A DNA stretch of 5,871 nt from Deltaproteobacteria bacterium (GCA_004356685.1 SMWS01000155.1:1-5871); one strand, 5' to 3'; counted from the stretch's first letter, positions 1 through 5,871 are shown. Program-made: numbers and translations. The notes: generated from the letters alone by a model not told the origin.

Positions 1-120
1 CAAGCCGGACAAGGATATGAGTATCATTTACTCGTTATAGGCCTATCGCTGATAGTATTAATAAAAGGATCAGGCAAATGGTCATTGGATCAATTCATTT
101 TCAATAAATATAAAAGGTGA
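1..120 (+). CDS. DoxX-family membrane protein, C-terminal fragment (cut by left edge)
   Basis: Frame 1 is open from the first base to a TGA at 118-120, giving 39 residues with no start in view. The fragment has a hydrophobic membrane segment (about residues 8-25) preceded by a GYEYH stretch. It is followed by GSGKWSLDQFI and a basic tail. A glycine- and glutamate/tyrosine-bearing entry to the last helix, then a GxGxxSLD-type tail, is how DoxX/SURF4-like four-helix membrane proteins usually end. DoxX proteins are inner-membrane proteins linked in various bacteria to respiratory or redox functions, but their role is not settled and nothing here specifies it. The family call rests on the tail only, so it is probable rather than certain. 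The next gene starts 107 bases downstream on the same strand. Confidence 0.72.
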   Translation, partial: QAGQGYEYHLLVIGLSLIVLIKGSGKWSLDQFIFNKYKR

Positions 121-135
121 TTTTAGTTTGCCTAG

Positions 136-227
136 CTAAAAAAATTGTTTTCTCAAATTTATTTAATGTAACCCTGGCAGTTATATTTAGTTATAGTTAA
201 TATAAAAACAGACACAAAGGGTTAATT
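136..227 (+). other. AT-rich gap between the DoxX-type gene and the exported OB-fold gene
   Basis: The gap from 121 to 227 has no coding frame of note. TTTTAG at 121-126 and CTAAAA at 136-141 can pair around a 9-base loop, but the stem is only six mostly A-T pairs, so it is a poor terminator. Several AT-rich hexamers (for example TATAGT at 192-197 and TATAAA at 201-206) could be -10 boxes for the downstream gene. None has a good -35 partner at 16-18 bases. A promoter here is plausible but not located. Confidence 0.25.
216..221 (+). promoter_or_regulatory. Ribosome binding site of the exported OB-fold gene
   Basis: AAAGGG lies six bases before the ATG at 228. It is a modest Shine-Dalgarno match at good spacing and supports this start, from which the protein begins with a proper signal peptide. 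Confidence 0.5.
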
Positions 228-647
228 ATGACTAAGCAAAAATTATTATTAATAGGATTTGTACTCGCATTATTATTAAGTCCTTTTGCATCTTTTTCTG
301 AAGAGACTAAATACAAGTCCTATACCGATATTGGTCCCATTGAAAAAACTGACTTAACTATTAAACAAGTAGTCTCCGACCCTGATAAATTTCATAGAGA
401 AGTAATTACCGTAGAGGGAGTAATTTCGAAAATTGAATACAAGAAGTTGTTTACAGGCAGAAAATTCACACTGTTTGGACTTGAAGACGCCAATCAAAAT
501 ACAATTAATGTGTATGCCCGTGGCTATGTTAAAGAAATAAAAAAAGGATCAGAAGTTAGAATCTATGGAAGGTATAGCAAAGAAAAATCATTCCTATTTA
601 AAAAACATAAAAATATAATGAAAGCCAGAAAAATTCACTTTTTGTAA
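228..647 (+). CDS. Small exported protein, probable OB-fold domain
   Basis: This is a 139-residue protein. Residues 1-24 form a Sec-type signal peptide: MTKQK, then a leucine-rich core, then a likely cleavage near ASFS/EE. There is no lipobox cysteine, so it is probably soluble and periplasmic or secreted. The mature part, from about residue 43, has alternating beta-strand patterns: DPDKFHREVITVEGVIS (51-67), KFTLFGLEDANQNTINVYARG (79-99) and GSEVRIYGRY (107-116). A 'DP-x-KF/Y ... V-x-V-x-G-x-I' opening and a 'G-x-x-V-R-I-x-G' close to the end are typical of small bacterial OB-fold (tRNA_anti-like) domains. That assignment is inferred from pattern, not from a search. In exported versions such domains bind varied ligands, so the target is unknown. 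The very basic C-terminus (KKHKNIMKARKIHFL) could favour an anionic ligand. The start is supported by AAAGGG at 216-221, six bases before ATG. The gene converges on pckA. Confidence 0.78.
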   Translation: MTKQKLLLIGFVLALLLSPFASFSEETKYKSYTDIGPIEKTDLTIKQVVSDPDKFHREVITVEGVISKIEYKKLFTGRKFTLFGLEDANQNTINVYARGYVKEIKKGSEVRIYGRYSKEKSFLFKKHKNIMKARKIHFL

Positions 648-707
648 AGGGCTGGGTCAGGCTTTTTATTATTTTCTTTATTCGTATTTATCTAATTAAA
701 AATAAAA

Positions 708-2264
708 TCATAGATCATGTCTACCAAACTCTGCATCAAACATTCCCTGTAATTCCTGTGCTTTCCCATCGTATTTCTTTACACTCTTCCAGGAAAGTCT
801 TGGTTGGAGCGCCTCTTTTCTTACTCCAGGACATCTTATAGGCACACTTAATCCAAATATTGGAACTTCTGTAAATTTTACTTTATTAAGAGAACCGTCG
901 AGAGCCGCTGTGACAAGCGCCCTAGTTTCAGGAAGCGGCATCCGTTTGCCAACTCCATATGGACCTCCCGTTATTCCCGTATTTAATAACCACACATTTA
1001 CTCTATGTTTCTTTAATTTGTCAGCAAGCATTTGAGCGTAGAATTTCGGATGGCGTGGTAAAAATGGAGCGCCAAAACAAGAACTGAAGGTTGCCTGAGG
1101 TTCTGTGACTCCTCTTTCTGTACCTGCAACTTTTGCCGTATAACCAATAATAAAGAAAAATATAGCCTGTTTAAGGTTTAATTTGGAGATTGGAGGAAGC
1201 ACCCCGAAAGCATCGTAAGTCAGCATGAATATCGTTTTTGGGACACCGCCTACTCCATCGCGGACTATTCCTTCAAGATGATCTATTGGATAGGCTACCC
1301 TTGTATTCTCGGTATATTTAACACTGTCAAAATCAATTCTCTTTGAAACCGGATCTATTTCTACATTTTCAACGACAGAACCAAATTTAAGAGATGCATT
1401 ATAAATTTCTGGTTCAGTTTTGGGATTTAATTTAATTGCTTTAGCATAACAGCCACCTTCAAAATTAAATACCCCTTCATCGAACCACCCGTGTTCATCA
1501 TCTCCAATGAGGAGTCTGCTTGGATCGGCAGAAAGTGTAGTCTTCCCTGTACCCGAAAGTCCAAAGAATAAAGATACATCTCCTTTTTTTCCAACATTAG
1601 CAGAACAGTGCATAGGAAAAACCTTTTTTTCTGGAAGCAGATAATTTAGGGCGCTAAAAACAGATTTTTTCATTTCTCCCGCATACTCAGTCCCACCAAT
1701 AAGCGCTATTCTTTTCGATAGATTAAGAATAATAAAAGTTTCTGTGCGAGTACCATCTCTTTTAGGATTGGCTTTAAAACTTGGAGAACTGATTACCGTA
1801 AATTCAACTTTCTTGTGGGAATAATTATCATCTTGAGGCCTAAGAAAAAGACTGTTAACAAAAATATTGTGCCATGCATATTCATTTATCACTCTTACAG
1901 GCATTTTGTAATCATTGTGTGCACAAACGAACAGGTCACGTACAAATAAATCTTTACCATTTAGATGTTTTAAAACTCTTTGCAACAAAGCATCAAATTT
2001 TTTGGGATCAAATGGTTTATTAACCTTGCCCCAGTTTATTGTGTTTTTATTCTTTAAATCCTGAACTATAAACCTGTCCTGTGGTGAACGTCCGGTATGT
2101 TTTCCCGTATAAGCTACAATAGTACCGCCCTCACCTATCGTGCCTTCATTTCTTCTGATAAATTCTTCATAAAGAGTTGGTACGGGAAGGTTATAAAAAA
2201 TATTACCAGGTTTTGTTATACCATGTTTCTTTAATATTCTTTTTCCAACCTCTAAACTAGACAT
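708..2264 (-). CDS. pckA: Phosphoenolpyruvate carboxykinase (ATP)
   Basis: This 518-residue cytosolic enzyme converts oxaloacetate and ATP to phosphoenolpyruvate, ADP and CO2, the entry step of gluconeogenesis. It can run in reverse as an anaplerotic reaction. Full length is expected, since the ATP-type family runs about 520-540 residues. Visible motifs are: substrate-binding TGRSP with R59; YAGEMKK (194-200, metal and substrate residues Y194 and K200); MHCSANVG with H219; the P-loop GLSGTGKT (235-242, K241 and T242); the family signature LIGDDEHGW (252-260, metal-binding D256); NTRVAYPI with R322; and GYTAKVAGTE (374-383). All catalytic positions known from the E. coli enzyme are present. 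Two oddities compared with my memory of the family are I373, where SGYTAK usually has serine, and I431, where NTGW usually has tryptophan. GGAGG five bases before the ATG fixes the start. It is the last gene of the leftward run, 156 bases from the hydrolase gene, so it probably has its own promoter. Confidence 0.98.
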   Translation of the reverse strand: MSSLEVGKRILKKHGITKPGNIFYNLPVPTLYEEFIRRNEGTIGEGGTIVAYTGKHTGRSPQDRFIVQDLKNKNTINWGKVNKPFDPKKFDALLQRVLKHLNGKDLFVRDLFVCAHNDYKMPVRVINEYAWHNIFVNSLFLRPQDDNYSHKKVEFTVISSPSFKANPKRDGTRTETFIILNLSKRIALIGGTEYAGEMKKSVFSALNYLLPEKKVFPMHCSANVGKKGDVSLFFGLSGTGKTTLSADPSRLLIGDDEHGWFDEGVFNFEGGCYAKAIKLNPKTEPEIYNASLKFGSVVENVEIDPVSKRIDFDSVKYTENTRVAYPIDHLEGIVRDGVGGVPKTIFMLTYDAFGVLPPISKLNLKQAIFFFIIGYTAKVAGTERGVTEPQATFSSCFGAPFLPRHPKFYAQMLADKLKKHRVNVWLLNTGITGGPYGVGKRMPLPETRALVTAALDGSLNKVKFTEVPIFGLSVPIRCPGVRKEALQPRLSWKSVKKYDGKAQELQGMFDAEFGRHDL

Positions 2265-2269
2265 TCAAT

Positions 2270-2274
2270 CCTCC
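2270..2274 (-). promoter_or_regulatory. Ribosome binding site of pckA
   Basis: The minus strand reads GGAGG here, five bases before the pckA ATG (2262-2264). It is the strongest canonical Shine-Dalgarno in the window, which fits a well-expressed central-metabolism gene. Confidence 0.85.
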
Positions 2275-2347
2275 GCAATGTAATAAAAAATGGAAATCTA
2301 TGACGAGCTGCTAGATTTACAATTAAAAATTTTAAAAAAGGAAGAAT

Positions 2348-2375
2348 TTAACAAATCTTAACAAAAATTCAACAT
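2348..2375 (-). promoter_or_regulatory. Helically phased direct repeats in the pckA upstream region
   Basis: On the + strand TTAACAAA occurs at 2348-2355 and again at 2358-2365. A degenerate third copy, TTCAACAT, follows at 2368-2375. The exact 10-base period places each copy on the same face of the helix. The block lies about 84-111 bases upstream of the pckA ATG, within the 156-base gap. Its position and phasing suit an activator or repressor site, but the surrounding DNA is very A/T-rich, so chance is a serious alternative. On the - strand the copies read TTTGTTAA, and no clear -35/-10 pair could be fixed nearby. Confidence 0.35.
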
Positions 2376-2420
2376 GCAGATAACATAAAGTGAAAAAACT
2401 TCAAAAAAACTTAGTAAAAA

Positions 2421-3314
2421 CTACCGAATCTTTCTAACCCAGTTTGAAATAGCAGCTATAGTTGCTTTAGGATTTTCCATGCAATCATGTTTTGCATCGG
2501 GTATTAATCTCATTTTAATATTGTTGTTACCCGATCTTGTGAGAATTTTTTTTAGTTCTTTCGGCTCCCAAGCTTCAACAATATTATCATTTTTACCATT
2601 AATAAAAAGTATCGGGATTTTTATTTTATCAATCAACTTATATGTCTTTGCATTATCTGCTTCAGGGCTTCTCATAAACCACCATGTTTTGTAAGAAAAC
2701 ATCTCACAATCTATAGGATTAAATGTAGGCCCCCATGCCCTGTAGACAACAAATATTTTATCATTTTTTGATTTTTGAGGATCAGATCCAAGCAAATGCT
2801 TTGCAGATTCATAAATGTCTTCATAGTTTGGGATGCTTTCCCATTTTTCTAACCTTGCCTTTTGAGATTCCGGCAGAGAATATGAACATCCCTCAAGGAT
2901 AATTCCTTTTGTATTATTACTGTTTTTTAATGAAGTATAATAGGCTACAAGATTTGCTCCCAGGCTGTATCCCAGGATAAAAATCCTCTGAAAACCAAGC
3001 TTTTCTAAATACTTAACTGCCGCATCAATATCATTTATTGTTTCATCAAAAATTGCACTTTCCATTATCTGACCCATAAAAGCCATGCGAGTGTTAATTG
3101 AGAGTGAATGAACCCCAACATCGAAAAGTGCTGGTGGCAGAAGCCTAGGCGTTCCTCTTGTCAGGAAATTTCCGAGTACACCATGAACCTGAATAATTAT
3201 AGGACTGCTGTATAGCTCGTTATCATTCCTTTTTTTAGAAATAGTTAATATTGCACTGACTTCAAATCCGTCCTTAGACTTAAAATAAACCAGTTTTTTG
3301 TGTGATCTGTTCAT
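2421..3314 (-). CDS. Alpha/beta hydrolase, second copy of a tandem pair
   Basis: This is a 297-residue cytosolic protein with no signal peptide. An alpha/beta-hydrolase fold is shown by the oxyanion-side motif VHGVLGNF (43-50), nucleophile elbow GYSLG (115-119, S117), acid D243 in INGKND, and H276 in DAKHDC, all in canonical order. The substrate is unknown; esterase, thioesterase or peptidase-like activity is possible. Between elbow and acid lies a cap-like region with FSYKTWW (206-212), also present in the neighbouring upstream paralogue, as are LSINTR (71-76) and RLLPP (57-61). Compared with that paralogue it has lost the glycine after GYSLG (GYSLGA rather than GYSLGG). The ATG follows directly after an in-frame TAA, so no longer start exists, yet no Shine-Dalgarno is visible. 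Being only 25 bases after the paralogue's stop, it may rely on translational coupling. Confidence 0.88.
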   Translation of the reverse strand: MNRSHKKLVYFKSKDGFEVSAILTISKKRNDNELYSSPIIIQVHGVLGNFLTRGTPRLLPPALFDVGVHSLSINTRMAFMGQIMESAIFDETINDIDAAVKYLEKLGFQRIFILGYSLGANLVAYYTSLKNSNNTKGIILEGCSYSLPESQKARLEKWESIPNYEDIYESAKHLLGSDPQKSKNDKIFVVYRAWGPTFNPIDCEMFSYKTWWFMRSPEADNAKTYKLIDKIKIPILFINGKNDNIVEAWEPKELKKILTRSGNNNIKMRLIPDAKHDCMENPKATIAAISNWVRKIR

Positions 3315-3339
3315 TTAGGGTAAATAAATTCTAAAAGGC

Positions 3340-4239
3340 TTATTCTTCAAATTCACTATTCAACCAGCCTACTGCGATATCACCCAACTCTTTTTCATTA
3401 CCCTCAAAGGAATGACCACTCTCTACAAAAAACACCGAGACATTTTTATTGCCTGAATCTCTTGCGACCTGTGCAAGATGATAGGTTTCCTGCGAATCAA
3501 CAATTTCATCATACCAACCCTGAGCTAACAGTATGGGCAGCTTAATCTTTTCAATCTGCTTATAACACATCGCACTATGAGCCTGCGGGCCTGCCAGATG
3601 CCACCAGGTTTTATATGTATAAATTCCACTGTGCTCAGGCAAGTATGTATTGCCCCTGGTTTTATAAACAACTATAGTTCTGTCTTCTTTCGTATTATCA
3701 GGATTGCCTTTAAAGATTGTTTTTGCCTCTTCATATATCTGATCATAAGATGGCTCACTGCCCCATCTATTCCATCTTCTTCTTATAGAATCAGGCATAG
3801 AATAAGGTGTGGCCAGCGCAATTACACCTTTTAGGTATGGATATTTTTTCTTGGAGCTTCTCATGGCCACATATCTAAGCGCCACAGCACCGCCAAGGCT
3901 GTAACCTGAAATGACTATATTCTTATAACCCTGTTCCAAAAGAAATTCCTTTGCTCTGTCTATTTGCGAAATAGTGTCATCGATTATTCCATAACCAAAA
4001 AATAACCCGAAATTGGCAAGTCTTGTATTAATAGACAAAGATGAATAACCTGATTTTGCTAAAATAGGGGGTAAAAACCTCTGAGTGCCATCTAAGAAGT
4101 TCCCTAAAAATCCGTGTACATGAATAACTGCTGTTTTAGAATTCTTATCAGAACTCACTTTGTTACTTTTATAGTAAAGAGCATCTACTTTGCCGCCATT
4201 AAACGGTATTGCTATTAGCTCCTGCTCCATATATTTCAT
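3340..4239 (-). CDS. Alpha/beta hydrolase, first copy of a tandem pair
   Basis: This is a 299-residue cytosolic hydrolase, transcribed ahead of its paralogue. The fold and triad are visible: VHGFLGNF (41-48), nucleophile elbow GYSLGG (112-117, S114), D244 in QGWYDE, and H276 in ESGHSFEG. The stretch from residue 40 to 73 matches the next gene at 23 of 34 aligned positions. Similarity continues through SYxQIYExAK, VVYK...G-x-T and YTYKTWW (207-213), so the two come from one duplication followed by strong divergence. The reaction is unknown. Family members of this size act on esters, thioesters or peptides, and the cap region holding the TWW motif probably sets specificity. The start is uncertain: ATG codons at 4239 and 4230 (residue 4) are both possible and neither has a clear Shine-Dalgarno. 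The gap upstream is 105 bases, with a small inverted repeat. Confidence 0.9.
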   Translation of the reverse strand: MKYMEQELIAIPFNGGKVDALYYKSNKVSSDKNSKTAVIHVHGFLGNFLDGTQRFLPPILAKSGYSSLSINTRLANFGLFFGYGIIDDTISQIDRAKEFLLEQGYKNIVISGYSLGGAVALRYVAMRSSKKKYPYLKGVIALATPYSMPDSIRRRWNRWGSEPSYDQIYEEAKTIFKGNPDNTKEDRTIVVYKTRGNTYLPEHSGIYTYKTWWHLAGPQAHSAMCYKQIEKIKLPILLAQGWYDEIVDSQETYHLAQVARDSGNKNVSVFFVESGHSFEGNEKELGDIAVGWLNSEFEE

Positions 4240-4278
4240 GATATATTGATATAACCTTATATTGGAATTTGAAACTGC

Positions 4279-4299
4279 TTCACTAGTTTACTTCGTGAA
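4279..4299. repeat. Short inverted repeat upstream of the hydrolase pair
   Basis: TTCAC (4279-4283) and GTGAA (4295-4299) form a dyad with 11 bases between the arms, in the 105-base gap before the first hydrolase gene, about 40 bases upstream of its ATG. A 16-base centre-to-centre distance would suit a dimeric regulator. The arms are only five bases long and could be chance. It is not a terminator, as no T-run follows. Confidence 0.25.
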
Positions 4300-4344
4300 A
4301 ATAAAAAGTAATGCAATTTTACAGAATATCTAATTTAAATAAAA

Positions 4345-4551
4345 TTAAGAAGGAAAATATTTAGAAGGGTTGCTAAGTACTTGGTCAGCAAACTTTTTTG
4401 ACTCAAACCAATCGCTGGTATCTGATAATTTGATAACTTTTTTAGTTACAGCACCTTTTGCATAGAAGCTCTTATTACTCGAGTCCCAAAGAAGCTGCCA
4501 GTTCTCTGAATCAATATTTTTCACCCAGCCAAATGGAAATGTTGCAACCAT
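4345..4551 (-). CDS. Small hypothetical protein, 68 residues, tryptophan-rich
   Basis: I do not recognise this protein. It is soluble, with no signal peptide or membrane segment, and has four tryptophans (W9, W18, W22, W48) and many other aromatics. Residues 18-33 (WQLLWDSSNKSFYAKG) look like a beta-hairpin with an SSN turn, followed by a short strand and a helix ending in NPSKYF. The aromatic-rich, mixed composition is more like a folded protein than a random frame. The ATG is the only possible start, because an in-frame TAG lies two codons upstream. No Shine-Dalgarno is visible, which lowers confidence. It sits 47 bases after the secreted protein gene and 105 before the first hydrolase gene, all on the same strand, so it may be co-transcribed with the secreted protein. 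No function can be assigned. Confidence 0.6.
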   Translation of the reverse strand: MVATFPFGWVKNIDSENWQLLWDSSNKSFYAKGAVTKKVIKLSDTSDWFESKKFADQVLSNPSKYFPS

Positions 4552-4598
4552 GGGCTAAAATATATTATCTAATCTAAAAAATGCAATACTTAAATATC

Positions 4599-5189
4599 TT
4601 ATTCACCAATTGTAGATGTATCTACAGGTACTTCAGCCCATTTCTCATCGGTCACATCTATAATAACCTCATTATATCCACGTCCACCTTTAAAAATAAT
4701 ATATTCAAATCCGCATGACTTTATTCTATCAAACCCGGTCATACCCTGATATTCAGACTTTAAAAACGGTCTAACAAAATGTTCTGCGTTATTGCAAGTA
4801 TGACAAAAGAACTGAACAGCTTGATCATAATTGCCTCTACTCTTTACTTTAATATTTATATTTTCTTTTTCATAATAGTCATTCCATCTTTTGGCACACG
4901 AATACCTTAAAGGATGCGGGCTGATTTTACGTAAATTCTGTTCACTTAATCCCAATGCATCTATATACCTTGACCTATCGTACTGGTCTCTAGCACTAAG
5001 TGATGCCGAAGGGACTGTTTTATAGTTTGAAACTTTGCCTGGTGATGATGAACGAGAAATATCACTTTTTATTTCACCAAGAATTGTCGCTTTTGTCCTG
5101 GCAATCTGAATACCTGTTTCAGCATTTGTGTAATCAGAATAAATCAATCCCAAAAATACGGCTAAACTTAAAATTATTAACTTCTTCAT
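4599..5189 (-). CDS. Secreted four-cysteine protein of unknown function
   Basis: This encodes 196 residues from the preferred start at 5189. A second ATG at 5195 would add Met-Lys. The preferred start is chosen because AGGAG (5196-5200) directly abuts the 5195 ATG but lies six bases from the 5189 ATG. The N-terminus is a Sec signal peptide (MKKLIILSLAVFLGLIYS...TNA/E), with likely cleavage after TNA, so the protein acts outside the cytoplasm. The mature part starts with a serine-rich, probably flexible stretch (about residues 35-68), then a region of mixed helix and strand. It has exactly four cysteines, at 98, 129, 132 and 159 in this numbering. The middle pair forms CHTC, a CxxC motif. This is not a haem-binding CxxCH, since asparagine follows. 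Two disulfides, a metal site or a redox pair are all possible. I do not recognise a family. The end of the gene is 47 bases before the small hypothetical gene. Confidence 0.82.
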   Translation of the reverse strand: MKKLIILSLAVFLGLIYSDYTNAETGIQIARTKATILGEIKSDISRSSSPGKVSNYKTVPSASLSARDQYDRSRYIDALGLSEQNLRKISPHPLRYSCAKRWNDYYEKENINIKVKSRGNYDQAVQFFCHTCNNAEHFVRPFLKSEYQGMTGFDRIKSCGFEYIIFKGGRGYNEVIIDVTDEKWAEVPVDTSTIGE

Positions 5190-5195
5190 TTTCAT

Positions 5196-5200
5196 CTCCT
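5196..5200 (-). promoter_or_regulatory. Ribosome binding site that decides the start of the secreted protein
   Basis: The minus strand reads AGGAG, then ATGAAAATG. The first ATG has zero spacing from the motif and the second has six bases. Normal Shine-Dalgarno spacing of about five to nine bases therefore favours the second ATG (5187-5189). Confidence 0.75.
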
Positions 5201-5301
5201 TATTATTATATCTTAACTATTACTTTATTTTACTATATTTTGAAATAGTTACAATACATAATTAAGAATAAGCTTTAAATAATTAAATAGCCGTTTTTTA
5301 T

Positions 5302-5871
5302 TTAATTTGTATGAATTGAGTTTAAATCTTTAATTATATCATGAGTTTCTGACCTAAAATCATCAATCTCGTCTTTTCTATAAATCTTATCACCTGGTTT
5401 TTCAGATTTGTTTTCAAGTAACCTTGATATGGGAATTATAGTAATCATAAAACAAACATTAATTACAGCTCCCAGGATAAACCACGATAATATATGTTGA
5501 TTTATTAAAATTCCTGAGAATTGAATAAATAAACTGGCTATAAAGATCCCAAGAGGTATCGAGATACAACCCTTCATTAACATTGTTATAAAACCAGCCT
5601 TATTTTTATTTTGAGGTGTAAAACCAGCAGCTAATATTAGAGCAACAAATAGAATTGACAGTAGTGGGAAATAAACCGATAAGAAATAATATCCGATACC
5701 CGCAACAAAGCCTGTTAAAAAAATCCTTAAAAACTTTATTTCAAGATCAAAATAAAAAGCACTTACAAATAAAAACCCTAAAAATAATATTGGATAGAAA
5801 GTATTAGACAACAGGTTTGCATGTATTGAAAAAGTTGAAAAAATACTCTGTAAAATTATTCCCCATAAACC
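5302..5871 (-). CDS. Multi-pass membrane protein, C-terminal part (cut by right edge)
   Basis: The frame is open from the right edge to TAA at 5302-5304, giving 189 visible residues without a true start. A TTG at 5811 could be read as a start, but it has no Shine-Dalgarno. The 20 codons before it continue as hydrophobic sequence (GLWGIILQSIF...), so the gene very probably begins outside the window. Numbering from the edge, membrane segments lie at about 24-41, 47-68, 70-84, 94-120 and 127-152, with a further possible one at 1-12. After the last segment comes a hydrophilic, strongly charged tail of about 37 residues (153-189) rich in K, D and E, probably a cytosolic helix. By the positive-inside rule the basic IPISRLLENKSEK stretch fits a cytosolic C-terminus. 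I do not recognise the family. A transporter subunit or small integral membrane protein is possible. It lies 112 bases ahead of the secreted protein gene on the same strand. Confidence 0.78.
   Translation of the reverse strand, partial: GLWGIILQSIFSTFSIHANLLSNTFYPILFLGFLFVSAFYFDLEIKFLRIFLTGFVAGIGYYFLSVYFPLLSILFVALILAAGFTPQNKNKAGFITMLMKGCISIPLGIFIASLFIQFSGILINQHILSWFILGAVINVCFMITIIPISRLLENKSEKPGDKIYRKDEIDDFRSETHDIIKDLNSIHTN

Noticed and set aside
648..707. Possible bidirectional terminator between the exported OB-fold gene and pckA, with GGGCTGGGTCAGGC followed by a T-rich tract.
   Set aside because: The best pairing is CTG with CAG around GGT, interrupted by a G-G mismatch. The stem is too weak to call.
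2479..2694. Open frame on the + strand inside the second hydrolase gene.
   Set aside because: Antisense to a gene with clear alpha/beta-hydrolase motifs. Its protein has no sensible features or ribosome binding site.
3577..3834. Open frame on the + strand inside the first hydrolase gene.
   Set aside because: Antisense shadow of a well-supported coding sequence, with no independent support.
4795..4803. CHTC in the secreted protein read as a cytochrome c haem site.
   Set aside because: Covalent haem attachment needs CxxCH. Here asparagine follows the second cysteine.
5205..5210. Perfect TATAAT on the - strand just upstream of the secreted protein gene.
   Set aside because: Transcription from it would start inside the ribosome binding site, and there is no -35 match at the right distance. 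It is probably chance in AT-rich DNA.
5000..5248. Open frame on the + strand overlapping the secreted protein gene and its upstream gap.
   Set aside because: Mostly antisense to a gene with a signal peptide and a good ribosome binding site. Its tail is low-complexity AT-rich sequence.
5196..5301. AT-rich palindromic stretches after the membrane protein gene as a terminator.
   Set aside because: Only short A/T stems are available, with no G-C-rich hairpin, so this is not distinguishable from background.

Overview
This is an AT-rich bacterial chromosomal window, with G+C by eye around one third. It holds eight protein-coding genes, two of them cut by the window edges. I see no RNA genes, mobile elements, CRISPR arrays or phage genes. 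Sec-type signal peptides, a DoxX-type membrane protein and an ATP-dependent PEP carboxykinase suggest a bacterium, most likely one with a periplasm. I cannot name the lineage from sequence alone.

Left part (1-647, + strand): the last 39 codons of a DoxX-family membrane protein, a 107-base gap, then a small exported protein whose mature part looks like an OB-fold. It converges on pckA, with 60 bases between the two stop codons and no convincing terminator hairpin.

Centre and right (708-5871, all - strand, so transcribed right to left): a membrane protein entering from beyond the right edge, a secreted four-cysteine protein, a 68-residue orphan protein, two tandem paralogous alpha/beta hydrolases 25 bases apart, and pckA. 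The two hydrolases are close enough to share a transcript. The other gaps (47, 105, 112 and 156 bases) leave room for separate promoters, and the 156-base gap before pckA carries helically phased direct repeats. No gene-free stretch exceeds 300 bases.

Function: only pckA has a secure biochemical role, the gluconeogenic conversion of oxaloacetate to phosphoenolpyruvate. The hydrolases have intact catalytic triads but unknown substrates, and share unusual non-catalytic motifs. The remaining genes are envelope or hypothetical proteins. Nothing links them into one demonstrable pathway, and I do not see a clear new defence or mobile system. The least ordinary items are the hydrolase pair, the secreted CxxC protein, and the repeats upstream of pckA.
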